DNA of 64,000 nt. Source: Gammaproteobacteria bacterium HGW-Gammaproteobacteria-1. Lineage in GTDB: Bacteria; Pseudomonadota; Gammaproteobacteria; Thiohalomonadales; Thiohalomonadaceae. Positions within the stretch are counted from its first letter, which is position 1. Each line of letters starts with the position of its first letter. The notes beneath the pieces are model-generated. The model did no database searches. It saw nothing but the letters and a program-made list of their open reading frames with translations, and was not told where the DNA came from. The DNA is taken from NCBI GenBank assembly GCA_002840095.1, contig PGZL01000001.1, positions 68,718-132,717 on the forward strand, written 5' to 3'. Positions 49,360-57,742 of the stretch are shown piece by piece. Both the position numbers and the translations under genes were made by a program.

Positions 49360-49916
49360 TGCTGATTCGGGTCGGTGTGGCTTGAGGGGGCGCGGTAATG
49401 CAGCTCGATTAGCCCCTGCTCACCGTCGCTGGGTTCAACGATGCGGATTTCCGCGCGGCGAGCTAGATAGGTGCCCATATCGCGAATGACGTCATAGGCC
49501 ACGCGGCTTGACGCGTTGACGTCAACGATGGCGCCGCCGGTAGGAGGAGTGCCATAGACGCGTACTTCGCCAAAGCCGGTCAACTCATTGATGAGGTCCA
49601 GGGCCGGTTTCACTTCGCCGTGGTGATCGAGGCTGATGGGCTTGTCGAGCCCTCTAGGAAGATGAGTGGCGGCAAGACGCGCCTGTGTCATTTGATCCTC
49701 ACCCATGTCCTGGGTGAGTTCAGCGTTACGCATTTCGGCTAGTAAACGAATAGAGGCGGCAACCTGCTGGGATGATTCCACCAGGGCGCGCTGAAGTCTC
49801 GTTTCTTCAGAGGAGGGGGGGTGTACTGGTGGGGCTGACGAACAACCCGACCCTGCCAATACCACCAGCAGAGCTACCCCCAGGGCACTCCTCGTCTTCG
49901 GTTGTTGTCCACGCAT
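49356..49916 (-). CDS. dotD: DotD/TraH outer-membrane lipoprotein, 186 aa
   Basis: ATG 49916 starts a signal peptide ending in a lipobox-like GSGC (LVVLAGSGCSS). The C-terminal domain (about residues 90-170) has the fold pattern of DotD, with KPALDLINELTGFGEVRVYG followed by VAYDVIRDMGTYLARRAEIR. DotD is similar to secretin N0 domains and joins DotC and DotH in the outer-membrane core. It is the first gene of the long minus-strand transfer and pilus block. It diverges from the recombinase gene over 139 bases that contain two direct GGATGTAA copies (49976 and 49993). Confidence 0.85.
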   Translation of the reverse strand: MRGQQPKTRSALGVALLVVLAGSGCSSAPPVHPPSSEETRLQRALVESSQQVAASIRLLAEMRNAELTQDMGEDQMTQARLAATHLPRGLDKPISLDHHGEVKPALDLINELTGFGEVRVYGTPPTGGAIVDVNASSRVAYDVIRDMGTYLARRAEIRIVEPSDGEQGLIELHYRAPSSHTDPNQQ

Positions 49917-50055
49917 GTCGTTTAACTTATAGATTTATGGCGCTACCGTGAAGACAGGGTACCCACGCGCGTCGCGGATGTAAACCCCGCCAGGATGTAA
50001 TTTTTAGGCAGGACGCAATCGGCCCTTATCAATACCACCCAGCAGGGGTTAGCTT

Positions 50056-51051
50056 GTGCGTATGACTGCCCGATTCCTGCCCATGGCACCCACCTCGACG
50101 GAAGATACGCGCCTCCCCGCCCAACTTGGCCTCTCCGAAGGGGTGGTGGCGACCGCACGGAAAGTGGTTCGTCAGTACAATCGCGCGTTCCAGCTACCGG
50201 AGGGGGGCTGGCCCGCCAGTCCTGGTGAGTGGGTGGCCTTGGCGAACTGGATGGTCGCCAATCTTCGGCATAGCGTGTCCCCTGGCAGCTGGCGCGTTTA
50301 CCGCGCGGCGATTCGGCAGGTGTGCAAGGACAACGCCGAGGTGGCCGGACTGATGCAGGTCAAGGGTGTACGGCGCATCAAAGGGACTGAACGCCGGACC
50401 AGCGCCAAACGCAAGAAGGGCGTCAATGCGGTCGAGCGGGCCAAGGTGAGCGCATGGTTACGCGAGAATGCCCCGACGTGGGGGCGGGTGGCGGCGCTTT
50501 GGCTGGACACTACAGCCATGACAGGCCTCCGCCCATCCGAATGGCAGACTGCGGCGCTCACCGAGCATCATGGAGCGTGGTATTTACGGATCGCGGAGAA
50601 CGGCAAGAGCGGGTCTGGGAACCAGGCGCTGGCCTTGCCGACAGAGGAGGGGCGCACGGGACGAGTTGTTTCGCTGTCCCATCTATCCAGCTATGAGATT
50701 GACCAGATCCGCAAGCAACTGCTGGTGGCCGCATCGATGCTGGGGTTCCGGCGGTGGGATACCTACTACAATGCGTGCCGCAATGCCATTTATAACGCCA
50801 CCCGGGCTGTTTTCCCCGGACAGAGCAAGACCGTCTCGCTCTATTCTGCCCGCCACCAGTTTGCCGCACATCTGAAAGAGGCGGATGTTGATACACACCT
50901 CGCCGCCCGACTGATGGGGCACGACCGCTCGGACAACACGTTCAGGCGTCACTATGGTGGTCGGGCCGCCACGAATCCCCGACCAATACCCAAGACGCAC
51001 CAAGCCGCCCTACTCAAGGCGGTCGTCGAATTAGAGGAGATGGATCAGTAG
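50056..51051 (+). CDS. Tyrosine recombinase, 331 aa
   Basis: GTG 50056 has AGGGG seven bases upstream; ATG 50062 and 50083 are alternatives. The catalytic set is visible: TGLRPSEW (R159), a Lys in ENGKSGSGNQ, SARHQFAAHL (R266-H267), LMGHDRSDNT (H289) and RRHYGG (Y300). The box-II sequence reads S-A-R-H instead of the usual H-x-L-R-H. A SAM-like core-binding domain (about residues 20-110) precedes it. It could resolve plasmid multimers or integrate the element. It diverges from dotD, and a structured non-coding region with repeats begins 130 bases downstream. Confidence 0.85.
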   Translation: MRMTARFLPMAPTSTEDTRLPAQLGLSEGVVATARKVVRQYNRAFQLPEGGWPASPGEWVALANWMVANLRHSVSPGSWRVYRAAIRQVCKDNAEVAGLMQVKGVRRIKGTERRTSAKRKKGVNAVERAKVSAWLRENAPTWGRVAALWLDTTAMTGLRPSEWQTAALTEHHGAWYLRIAENGKSGSGNQALALPTEEGRTGRVVSLSHLSSYEIDQIRKQLLVAASMLGFRRWDTYYNACRNAIYNATRAVFPGQSKTVSLYSARHQFAAHLKEADVDTHLAARLMGHDRSDNTFRRHYGGRAATNPRPIPKTHQAALLKAVVELEEMDQ

Positions 51052-51180
51052 CTGAACTCGCGGCCCTCCCCCTCTTTCTCGCTGCTCGCCCTGCATCTCC
51101 TGTTCTTCCTGTGCACTGCAAGTCCCCACCTTTCCGCGCGCCGCGTGCGGGAGGGTGTTGTTCCTGGATTTTGCCAAAGC

Positions 51181-51307
51181 GTGCCGAGATCGGTAGCCGT
51201 GGCGCCTGTTTCGGCATGCACCGTGCCGAGATCGGCACGCTTCGTTGCCGATCTCGGCACGGGCTGCGCCGAGATCGGTGGTGCGGGCGCTGAGATCGGC
51301 ACGACGG
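51181..51307 (+). repeat. Six tandem 21/22-bp repeats with palindromic cores (iteron-like)
   Basis: Units begin at 51181, 51202, 51223, 51244, 51266 and 51287. The best copy, GTGCCGAGATCGGCAC at 51223-51238, has perfect 7-bp arms around GA. The unit at 51244 carries the reverse orientation (GCCGATCTCGGCAC). The unit at 51202 is degenerate (GCGCC...TCGGCAT). The spacing of about two helical turns places all sites on one face of the DNA, as in iteron or partition arrays. Confidence 0.75.
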
Positions 51308-51460
51308 GGTGGGTCCCTCGCTCAAACTCGCAACTGCGTACACGGTTAAAAAGAATAGAGCCGCCCGCAGCAGCCGGTAGACCCTCGCCCACGGTCCTCT
51401 ACGTGAGCGGCAACACAGTGAGCGGGGCGGGACAGAGGGCAGTAAAGCACGGGAGCGGGC

Positions 51461-51559
51461 GGGTGCAGAGCGCATAATACCGAGGGCATGACGCATAAAG
51501 AGCGCGGAAACAATAAGATAGCGCGGCCTCGCCACGGGGTAATTATGCGTTTTGCACCC
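51461..51559. repeat. Long imperfect inverted repeat around a 63-bp core (possible oriT or recombination site)
   Basis: GGGTGCAGAGCGCATAAT (51461-51478) matches the reverse complement of 51542-51559 at 16 of 18 positions. The pairing continues outward to 26 positions with five mismatches in all. The 63-bp interior contains a further CGCATAA (51492-51498). The arrangement resembles conjugative oriT inverted repeats, but no nick-site consensus or relaxase gene is visible. Confidence 0.55.
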
Positions 51560-52148
51560 ACCCACGCACCATCCTCTCTTGCCGCCACCCCCGCGGCCGG
51601 TTGTTCTGCCTGGGTCCGTCTTATTACGCGACCGGCCTCTATCTTGTTGCCTGCCGCCGCCGCGCCCGGGCTTGTCGTGGTCGTCGCCCCTGGAGCCGGG
51701 TGATTCGCCCCACCCCCCGGAGCCGGGTGCTCGACCGGGCGCGCTCCTTTCCGTCGCCGGGATGGCTGCGGGGCCGCCACCCACCGGCGCCTGGTGGTCA
51801 CGCTGTGCGCGGTATACCTGCCGGTGACGGGGCTGCTTGGCTTCGGCTCCGCCCGGCGCCGGGGAGGCTGGCGATAAGCGGCGGGAGCTGGAGAAGAGGT
51901 GTAGCCGCTAGCTCGGTCCTGGACGCGCCCACTGGGCGCAGGTGGCGAACCGCAATCGGTATGGGTTGAGCGCGAGCGCACCCCGTCGGCGGGATGGTTC
52001 GCGGCCGGGCGGAGGTACCGGCTTCACACTTCCTTGCCGCCGCGCCCCTGGTGCCTGGATTTCTCGCTGCCGGGTTGACCCCGCCCGCGTTTTGGCTCCG
52101 TTACCACCCTCCCCCTTTTGGGGTCTCCTTCGTGGGTGCGGACGCCGG

Positions 52149-55100
52149 CTACCGCGCGCCAGCCGCGTAGAGGTCCCGTTGGTGGGAGTTGTAGCGCTCA
52201 ACGACTTCGCCGGCGATCTCGTCCAGAATATTGGCTCGCTTCCGCTCGGACACGAAATCATCCACATCCTTGGTGAGCTGTTTGCCGCGTCGCTCGAATT
52301 CCTGAAGGATGGTCGCTTGTGGGTACGCCTGCACCAGCGCCTCGAGCCCGGCCCGCGGGCCGAGTAGCTGCTTGACGGACGCGGCTACCTGGTTGTCCTC
52401 CATGGTCGTGGAGTATGACCACAGCTCCCGCGGCCCCTTCCGCATGCGGACCACCTGGGAACAGGCGGACTTCTTGGTCGTGAAAATCATCAGGAAGGCG
52501 GATCCCTTCCCTGGAATTGGGCCGTGCACCTGGCTCGACGAGAGGATGTTCACGTCCGTCTCCGTGAGGTCGAACGACTCGCTGATATCCTTGATTTCCT
52601 CCTGCTCCAGCTGGCCGAGAATGAACTTGGTCGTCGCCAGCTTGACCAGGTCTTTCGGGAAGTCCGTGAAATTCTGGCTGATAAGGCCCAACTGGAACTT
52701 CGCCTTGCGCATTTCGCGCGCGTAGCGGAGGAATGTGTCCATGATGCGCTTTGGCGCCCGGTGCAGCTCATCCGCGTCGATGCGCTTGTCCGACGTCTGT
52801 ATCTGCTTGATGCGCTTGCGGTGGTAGTCCTGATACCCGGGCTCGAAGAACGGCAGGTAATCCTGGTGCAGGAAGAAGTGGTTCGTCGTCGCATGGAGGG
52901 CGAGTAGGTACATGATGCCGGTCTTGCGCTTCGCGCTTGGGCTATCCCCGGGGGGCGTCACGTCCTGCAGGTCTATGGCCCGAATGCGGGCGCGCGAGAA
53001 ATCGAGCCGCGTCACTTGCTGGAAGGTCGGAAACTCGGTGAGCACGGAGCCCAGGATGCGCATGAAGCCGTCCGCAGCCGACTCCGTGGACCCACCCCCG
53101 AGGGTTACGCCGCTCTCCTTGCCGTACTGGCGCATGATGGAGGGGCTTTCGTTCACCGTCGCAATCATATCGGTGAAGGTCGGCATGGCCTGGCGGTGGG
53201 CGAGAATAGCGATGTCTGGCCACCCAGCCTCGAATAGGGCGTCCGTCACGGCGAACCAGGATGTCTCCTCGTCCAACTCGAGCGCCTTGCGCCCCAGCAG
53301 CCGGTCGACGTACTTGTCCACCTCCGGCTCCACCCCCCTGTCATACAACTTGGGGGCAGCATCCTCGAATTTATCCGATAGCCGTCGGTAGGTTTCGTCT
53401 ACGGCCAGCGGCAGGATGCGCGAGAGCTCGGCATTTAGGGCGTCATCACCGGGCGCCATCATCAGCAGAGTGGTCATCTCCAGGATGGACTCCCTGTGGA
53501 TGGGTAGCGGGAAACGGTTACCCAGCTCCGTATCCAGCATATTGATGGCATCCTCCGCCACCATGCGCATGCGGTGGAAAACCACCTCGTGCTTGCGCGA
53601 CTCCGGCAGGCGGTCGCGGATCAACAGCGCCTGGCCCTCGGACGAACGTCCGATATCGATGGTCACCAGCTCCGGCAGGGCCTGGATGCCGCCCTTCATG
53701 ATGAGGGCGGTCTTGATGGCGTTGGCCAGCACGGACTTGCCGTTACCCGGCTTGGCGAAAGTGATGTCCAGATGCACCGTCTGGAGCGACGAGCCGGGCT
53801 GGTACGGGAACAGCTTCCGGTCCGGTGTGGTGAACAAGAGCGACCCTTGGTCCCACGGTGAGGCGGGGCGCGACAGCGGCAGCATGGTCACCACATCCTC
53901 GGTGCGGCCGAAGGACGGCACCCCCATACCGTGGTAGGTGGCGCCGGGCGCACCGGCGATCAGCGTTTCCGCCGGCGCAATCGAATCCACGCCCAGGGAC
54001 GGGTTGCCCCAACCCTCCACCGCCTGGGAGAGCATCGACAACTGGCTCGCCAACTTCGCCTTGTCACTGCTCCAGGAGGTGAACTGCATCTGTACCCGAC
54101 ACCGGTGGCGCTTGCCGCGCCCCTCCTCGTCGCCGGTGAGGTCCGCCCCGATGGTATTCATGTCGCCGCGGAGCGCCTTGCCGTCCGTATGCAGGAACGA
54201 CAGGAAGGACGTGATGCCCCTGCGGATGCCCAAGGTGGCGTCCTGCCCGCCGTTGATATGGGTCGTCACGCGCCAGGGGATGTTGCGGTCGATGCGGTTG
54301 AACAGGTTGTAGAAGCGGCGGATTTCGCTGCCGAACAGGTCTACCGTCAGGTGGCCGTAGTACACCCCGTTCACCTCCACGTACTGAGGCTTGCCCTTGA
54401 CTGGGTCCATCGGCTGGCGACCAACCTGCCAGTCCAGGCGCGGCCACAGCACATTGGAGATATCGTCCTTGGGCGCGCCGGGCAGCTGCTCGCGCGGCGG
54501 GATGGCGTCGCCGTGCAGGATGGGGCGCCAGCTTAGGGGGGCGTTGGCGTCCAGCCAGCGCCGCATGATTTGCAGGCAGGCGTGACGGTCCACGAGGTCG
54601 ACGTTCAGCTTGGCGGACTCCAGATCGCGCAGGGTCTGTGCGAGGAAGGCCTCATGCCGGTTGACCACGCACTCCAGCTCCAGGAACGGGTCGCGGGTGT
54701 CGGACAGCGTAAACTGCTTGGCCGCCGCCTGGCGCATCTTCACGTTGCGTTTGCGGTGCTCCTTCAGCTCGTCAGCGTGGGAACCCGCGGTGTGGGTCCA
54801 GATGACCAGGAAGTTCTCCTCGAACACCGCCGCCTCGGCGATGAGGTCGATGTTCTCCTGGATGATGTCGGACATGTCCACGCCGATTTGCTCGGTGGCG
54901 TAGCGCGCCGGCTCCATTGAATGCTCGACCACCCGGCGGGTACCGCTGGGGTCGGACCCGTAACAGGACGTGATGGAGTGTTCGTTGTCCTTGACCCGGT
55001 TGCGGATGATTTCGTGCACAGCCTTTTCGACGCGCTCGACCTCGGGTCGGCCGGGGACGCGATGGAGGCCGTGGATCTCAATGATGGACATCAGCGACTC

Positions 55101-55220
55101 GTCCTTGCACACGAAGGTGTGGTCGTTGATGTCGTTCTCCACCTGGATGTAATTGGCGGCGTTCGTCTTGAGGGCGGCGCGCGCCATCGACGTGAATACA
55201 TCGTGCATGAAATTCAGCAT
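52149..55220 (-). CDS. dotO: DotO/IcmB/TraU ATPase, 1023 aa
   Basis: ATG 55220, seven bases from the preceding gene. Walker A is FAKPGNGKSVLANAI (K495). The length is close to Legionella IcmB (1009 aa), as is the position at the end of the icmLKEGCDJ set. The N-terminal domain (residues about 1-430) resembles VirB4-type proteins. The C-terminal half carries the RecA-like core and ends with FTDFPKDLVKLATTKFILGQ and ISESFDLTETDVNILSSSQ. DotO is the inner-membrane-associated ATPase that recruits DotB in type IVB machines. It is followed by the non-coding repeat region. Confidence 0.9.
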   Translation of the reverse strand: MLNFMHDVFTSMARAALKTNAANYIQVENDINDHTFVCKDESLMSIIEIHGLHRVPGRPEVERVEKAVHEIIRNRVKDNEHSITSCYGSDPSGTRRVVEHSMEPARYATEQIGVDMSDIIQENIDLIAEAAVFEENFLVIWTHTAGSHADELKEHRKRNVKMRQAAAKQFTLSDTRDPFLELECVVNRHEAFLAQTLRDLESAKLNVDLVDRHACLQIMRRWLDANAPLSWRPILHGDAIPPREQLPGAPKDDISNVLWPRLDWQVGRQPMDPVKGKPQYVEVNGVYYGHLTVDLFGSEIRRFYNLFNRIDRNIPWRVTTHINGGQDATLGIRRGITSFLSFLHTDGKALRGDMNTIGADLTGDEEGRGKRHRCRVQMQFTSWSSDKAKLASQLSMLSQAVEGWGNPSLGVDSIAPAETLIAGAPGATYHGMGVPSFGRTEDVVTMLPLSRPASPWDQGSLLFTTPDRKLFPYQPGSSLQTVHLDITFAKPGNGKSVLANAIKTALIMKGGIQALPELVTIDIGRSSEGQALLIRDRLPESRKHEVVFHRMRMVAEDAINMLDTELGNRFPLPIHRESILEMTTLLMMAPGDDALNAELSRILPLAVDETYRRLSDKFEDAAPKLYDRGVEPEVDKYVDRLLGRKALELDEETSWFAVTDALFEAGWPDIAILAHRQAMPTFTDMIATVNESPSIMRQYGKESGVTLGGGSTESAADGFMRILGSVLTEFPTFQQVTRLDFSRARIRAIDLQDVTPPGDSPSAKRKTGIMYLLALHATTNHFFLHQDYLPFFEPGYQDYHRKRIKQIQTSDKRIDADELHRAPKRIMDTFLRYAREMRKAKFQLGLISQNFTDFPKDLVKLATTKFILGQLEQEEIKDISESFDLTETDVNILSSSQVHGPIPGKGSAFLMIFTTKKSACSQVVRMRKGPRELWSYSTTMEDNQVAASVKQLLGPRAGLEALVQAYPQATILQEFERRGKQLTKDVDDFVSERKRANILDEIAGEVVERYNSHQRDLYAAGAR

Positions 55221-55226
55221 GCTCGG

Positions 55227-55448
55227 TTACCTCGCAGGGGAGCTGAAGTGTGCTTGCAGTCGGCCCAGGTAGGCGCGACGCTCAGTGCCGGTGGCGCAAT
55301 CGGCCACGCGGTCGAAGAGCAGCAGGTCATGGCCCGGCGCCTGCGCCAGCAGCGCCTCCTCCAAGGATGTGCTCGCCGCCGGCGCAGCCAGGGCGGCCAG
55401 GGCGTCGCGGAGCGAAAACGAAGGGGTGGCGGGGGGGTGTGCGGGCAT
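55227..55448 (-). CDS. Small unknown protein between the 430-aa gene and dotO, 73 aa
   Basis: Its ATG (55448) shares one base with the stop of the preceding gene (TGATG), and it ends seven bases before dotO. The protein is helical (SLRDALAALAAPAASTSLEEALLAQ then DCATGTERRAYLGRLQAHF) and soluble. Because it is squeezed between coupled transfer genes, it is probably translated. I do not know a homologue. It could be a small chaperone or assembly factor. Confidence 0.55.
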   Translation of the reverse strand: MPAHPPATPSFSLRDALAALAAPAASTSLEEALLAQAPGHDLLLFDRVADCATGTERRAYLGRLQAHFSSPAR

Positions 55449-56740
55449 CACGCGAACTCCTTGAGCAGCTGCGCGTCGCGGTGCAGGCGCGGGGTCGGTA
55501 TCAGGTGGAGCGCCGGACAGGCGTCCTGAACGGCGACGAGCTGCTCCGGTTGCAGCATCACCTCGATGCCGTCGGTACCGCAGCTGGCGACGAAGGCCCC
55601 GGTGGCCTGGTGCAGCTGCTCGGCGGCTTGCAGGTAGCGCAAGCGGTTCCAGGAAGCCAGCCAAACCCCCAGCGGGGTGGCCTGGCGGCGCGGCGGTGCG
55701 TACGGGTTGGGCTGGGCCAGCACCGGCGCCGCCAGGGCCAGCCAATGCAGATGGGCGACCAGTCCATGGCTGTAGGACACCCCGAGTTCGTGCGACATGT
55801 CCGGAGGCACTCCGTCAGGCTGGTCCTGGAGGTACGTATATTCCGGCCCCACCAGGACCTCCAGCAGCTGCACGCCGGCGCGGGCAGCCAGGAACAGGGC
55901 CTCGTGCACGGGGAACCACTCGCGCACCACGTCGGGGGTGAGGGGATCCAGGGCGTGTGCGTAGCCGGGATTGCTGAAGGTGCCGATACGCAGCCGCACC
56001 AGCGCGGAACGTACCGAACCGAGATCGGCAAGGAAACGAAACAGGTCGGTACCGTCGCCGGCGGGCTGCATCCGTTTCGGAAAATCCTCCGGGTACGGCT
56101 GCCAGTACCCTCCCATCCAGGGCGCGGGGTAGCTCAGCAGCTGCGCGGCATGCGAGGTCCTGGCAAACCTCAGCCGGTATGGGCGTACCCGTAGGTCGCC
56201 CGGGTAGCCGGTCCGACGCGTTGTCAGGAACGCGCTGTTGAGCGCGGCGAACACCGCGGCATCCGCGCTGTTGGAGATGACGGTGACGAATACCGAGCGG
56301 CCGAGGAGATGTTGTCCAAGGATCGAAGGGAGCGTGCCCGGCGTGTGGACGCGTAGGGACGGCAGCCCGTAGCGTTCGTGAACCAGCCGCAACACCCGGT
56401 TGCCCACCTCCGCGATGTCGGCGGCGGCCGCGGCGGCGGTGTCGGGCTGCAGCGGCGTGGTGTAGCCGAACTCGTCGAGCAGCACGTCGAGGCTGATGCC
56501 GAGGAAGTGCAGCGGCTTGATCCCGGGAAAGGCCGCGCCGCGCAGTTGCAGCACGCCCTCGTCGAGGTTGGTCAGCCAGAGTGTGTCCGCGGGCAGCTCA
56601 TCCAGCCGCGCCACCGAGCGCGGCGCATCGCCGAACCGGCAGGCCACGGCCTGGGTGGGTTTCGTGCGGTCAAAAAACAGGGCGCACCCGACGGGCAGCG
56701 GTGCGGGTCTCAGGAAGGTTTGCGCTGAATGGGTTGCCAT
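55448..56740 (-). CDS. Unknown protein inserted between dotN and dotO, 430 aa
   Basis: I chose ATG 56740 (MATHSAQTFL), which overlaps the dotN end by 31 bases; the frame extends further upstream only through dotN. The protein is soluble, rich in Leu, Ala and aromatic residues. It includes LFFDRTKPTQAVACRFGDAP, then RRTGYPGDLRVRPYRLRFAR, and LLSYPAPWMGGYWQPYPEDF. It has no Walker motif, membrane segment or metal site that I can identify. In Legionella nothing lies between icmJ and icmB, so this is a plasmid-side addition. It may be a lineage-specific cytosolic partner of the DotO-DotN layer. Confidence 0.65.
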   Translation of the reverse strand: MATHSAQTFLRPAPLPVGCALFFDRTKPTQAVACRFGDAPRSVARLDELPADTLWLTNLDEGVLQLRGAAFPGIKPLHFLGISLDVLLDEFGYTTPLQPDTAAAAAADIAEVGNRVLRLVHERYGLPSLRVHTPGTLPSILGQHLLGRSVFVTVISNSADAAVFAALNSAFLTTRRTGYPGDLRVRPYRLRFARTSHAAQLLSYPAPWMGGYWQPYPEDFPKRMQPAGDGTDLFRFLADLGSVRSALVRLRIGTFSNPGYAHALDPLTPDVVREWFPVHEALFLAARAGVQLLEVLVGPEYTYLQDQPDGVPPDMSHELGVSYSHGLVAHLHWLALAAPVLAQPNPYAPPRRQATPLGVWLASWNRLRYLQAAEQLHQATGAFVASCGTDGIEVMLQPEQLVAVQDACPALHLIPTPRLHRDAQLLKEFA

Positions 56741-57312
56741 CGGGGATACACCGTCTTGTGCCAATAGTCGACAGCCGAGGCGATCGCCTCGGGAAACAGA
56801 ATCAGACGCAGGTGCTGCAGCAGGCGCTGCGCGCCCTGGCGTTCCGTGGGCGACATGTCCCACACCTGGGCCAGTAGTCCGCCCGGCGTGAGCTGGCGCA
56901 CGCCGAGGATGGATTCGGTGTACATCGACCGATCATTGATGAGGTCGAATACGATGTCAGCGGTATCCAGCTGGTTCCGGTCAGCGGAGTGCATCCAGGC
57001 GTAGATGGTGTGCAGGGTCTGGTTGATCTTCACCTGCGGGGTTTCCGGCATGAAGACCATCTGGGCTTCTTCGGGCGCGAACGCCAGGTTGAGGCCCGCA
57101 CGGCACACGGGGCACACGCCGAACCACCGCCCGTCCTGTTTATGGCCGCGCAGGGCGGCCATTGCAGGGAAGCCACAGGCGGCGCAGTAGCCCTTCTGGG
57201 CCTGCTGCACCTTCTGCAGCACGCGCTTCTCCTCTGCGATGAGCGCGTTGCGCTCCTCCAGGGTGGGCGGCGAGTCGGGGATGGTGCCCCAGTGCCATTG
57301 CGGGTTGGCCAC
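56710..57312 (-). CDS. dotN: DotN/IcmJ/TraT-like zinc protein, 200 aa
   Basis: GTG 57312 start. A four-cysteine zinc site (CAACGFPAM and WFGVCPVCRAG) lies near residues 42-75. The rest shows IcmJ-like features: TLHTIYAWMHSADRN, then ERQGAQRLLQHLRLILFPEA and WHKTVYPRWQPI at the end. DotN binds the DotL coupling protein in Legionella and has an iron- or zinc-binding site. Length matches (208 aa in Legionella), as does the position after icmD. It overlaps the next gene. Confidence 0.85.
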   Translation of the reverse strand: MANPQWHWGTIPDSPPTLEERNALIAEEKRVLQKVQQAQKGYCAACGFPAMAALRGHKQDGRWFGVCPVCRAGLNLAFAPEEAQMVFMPETPQVKINQTLHTIYAWMHSADRNQLDTADIVFDLINDRSMYTESILGVRQLTPGGLLAQVWDMSPTERQGAQRLLQHLRLILFPEAIASAVDYWHKTVYPRWQPIQRKPS

Positions 57313-57323
57313 GGCGGTGTGCC

Positions 57324-57719
57324 TTAGAGACCAAAGTCGCCGCGGTTGATGCTCTGGGTGGTATCGGTGCTGCCAGTGATGCCCTCCTGCAGGCCGGACA
57401 GGTAGTTACCGAAGCCCAACCCGGCGGCGGAAACAACTATGGAAATGACCAGGCCCAGGATAACGCCGCGGTCACGCTGCTGCTGGGTAAACTTCCACAG
57501 GAAAAACAACGTGGAGACGGCGGCGACGATACCGAACGTATAGGCGATGTACACCAGCAGCTGTCCGGCAGCCTTCAATATTTCCTTGATGTTGTTCATC
57601 CACTCGACGGGGCCGCCGGCGGCGAAGGCGGATCCCGGGATGACAATGGCCAGGACGGCCACCACCACAAGGGTGGTGTAAATGTTGCGGTTGTTCGACT
57701 TCAGGGTTTGTCCACGCAT
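57324..57719 (-). CDS. icmD: DotP/IcmD/TraQ-like membrane protein, 131 aa
   Basis: ATG 57719. A signal-like first segment (TLVVVAVLAIVIPGSAFAAG) is followed by two more membrane segments (LLVYIAYTFGIVAAVSTLFF and VILGLVISIVVSAAGLGFGN). This matches IcmD (about 132 aa), a small inner-membrane protein with two or three spans. It is a paralogue-like neighbour of IcmC. It lies between icmC and icmJ as in Legionella. The exact role in the channel is not known. Confidence 0.8.
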   Translation of the reverse strand: MRGQTLKSNNRNIYTTLVVVAVLAIVIPGSAFAAGGPVEWMNNIKEILKAAGQLLVYIAYTFGIVAAVSTLFFLWKFTQQQRDRGVILGLVISIVVSAAGLGFGNYLSGLQEGITGSTDTTQSINRGDFGL

Positions 57720-57742
57720 TTTTACTGCTCCTCTTGTAACGG

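Larger units (their letters stand above)
51052..52148. other. 1.1-kb non-coding region with structured repeats
   Basis: No credible gene is found between the recombinase and dotO. Open frames here are low in complexity (Pro, Arg, Ala, Gly). The left part holds the 21-bp repeat array (51181-51307) and the long inverted repeat (51461-51559). The right part (51590-52148) is extremely GC-rich, with two GGAGCCGGGTG copies (51692 and 51719). It is the best candidate in the window for an origin (oriV or oriT), centromere or recombination locus. Confidence 0.6.

Noticed and set aside
51014-51981. Long minus-strand open frames of 211 and 256 codons in the structured region
   Set aside because: Low-complexity Pro/Arg/Ala/Gly sequence without ribosome binding sites. 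They run across the repeat array and the inverted repeat and look like frames left open by high GC content.
55449-56863. Longer start (56863) for the 430-residue protein
   Set aside because: The extra 41 residues lie entirely within dotN and look like an out-of-frame translation of it; ATG 56740 is the natural coupled start.
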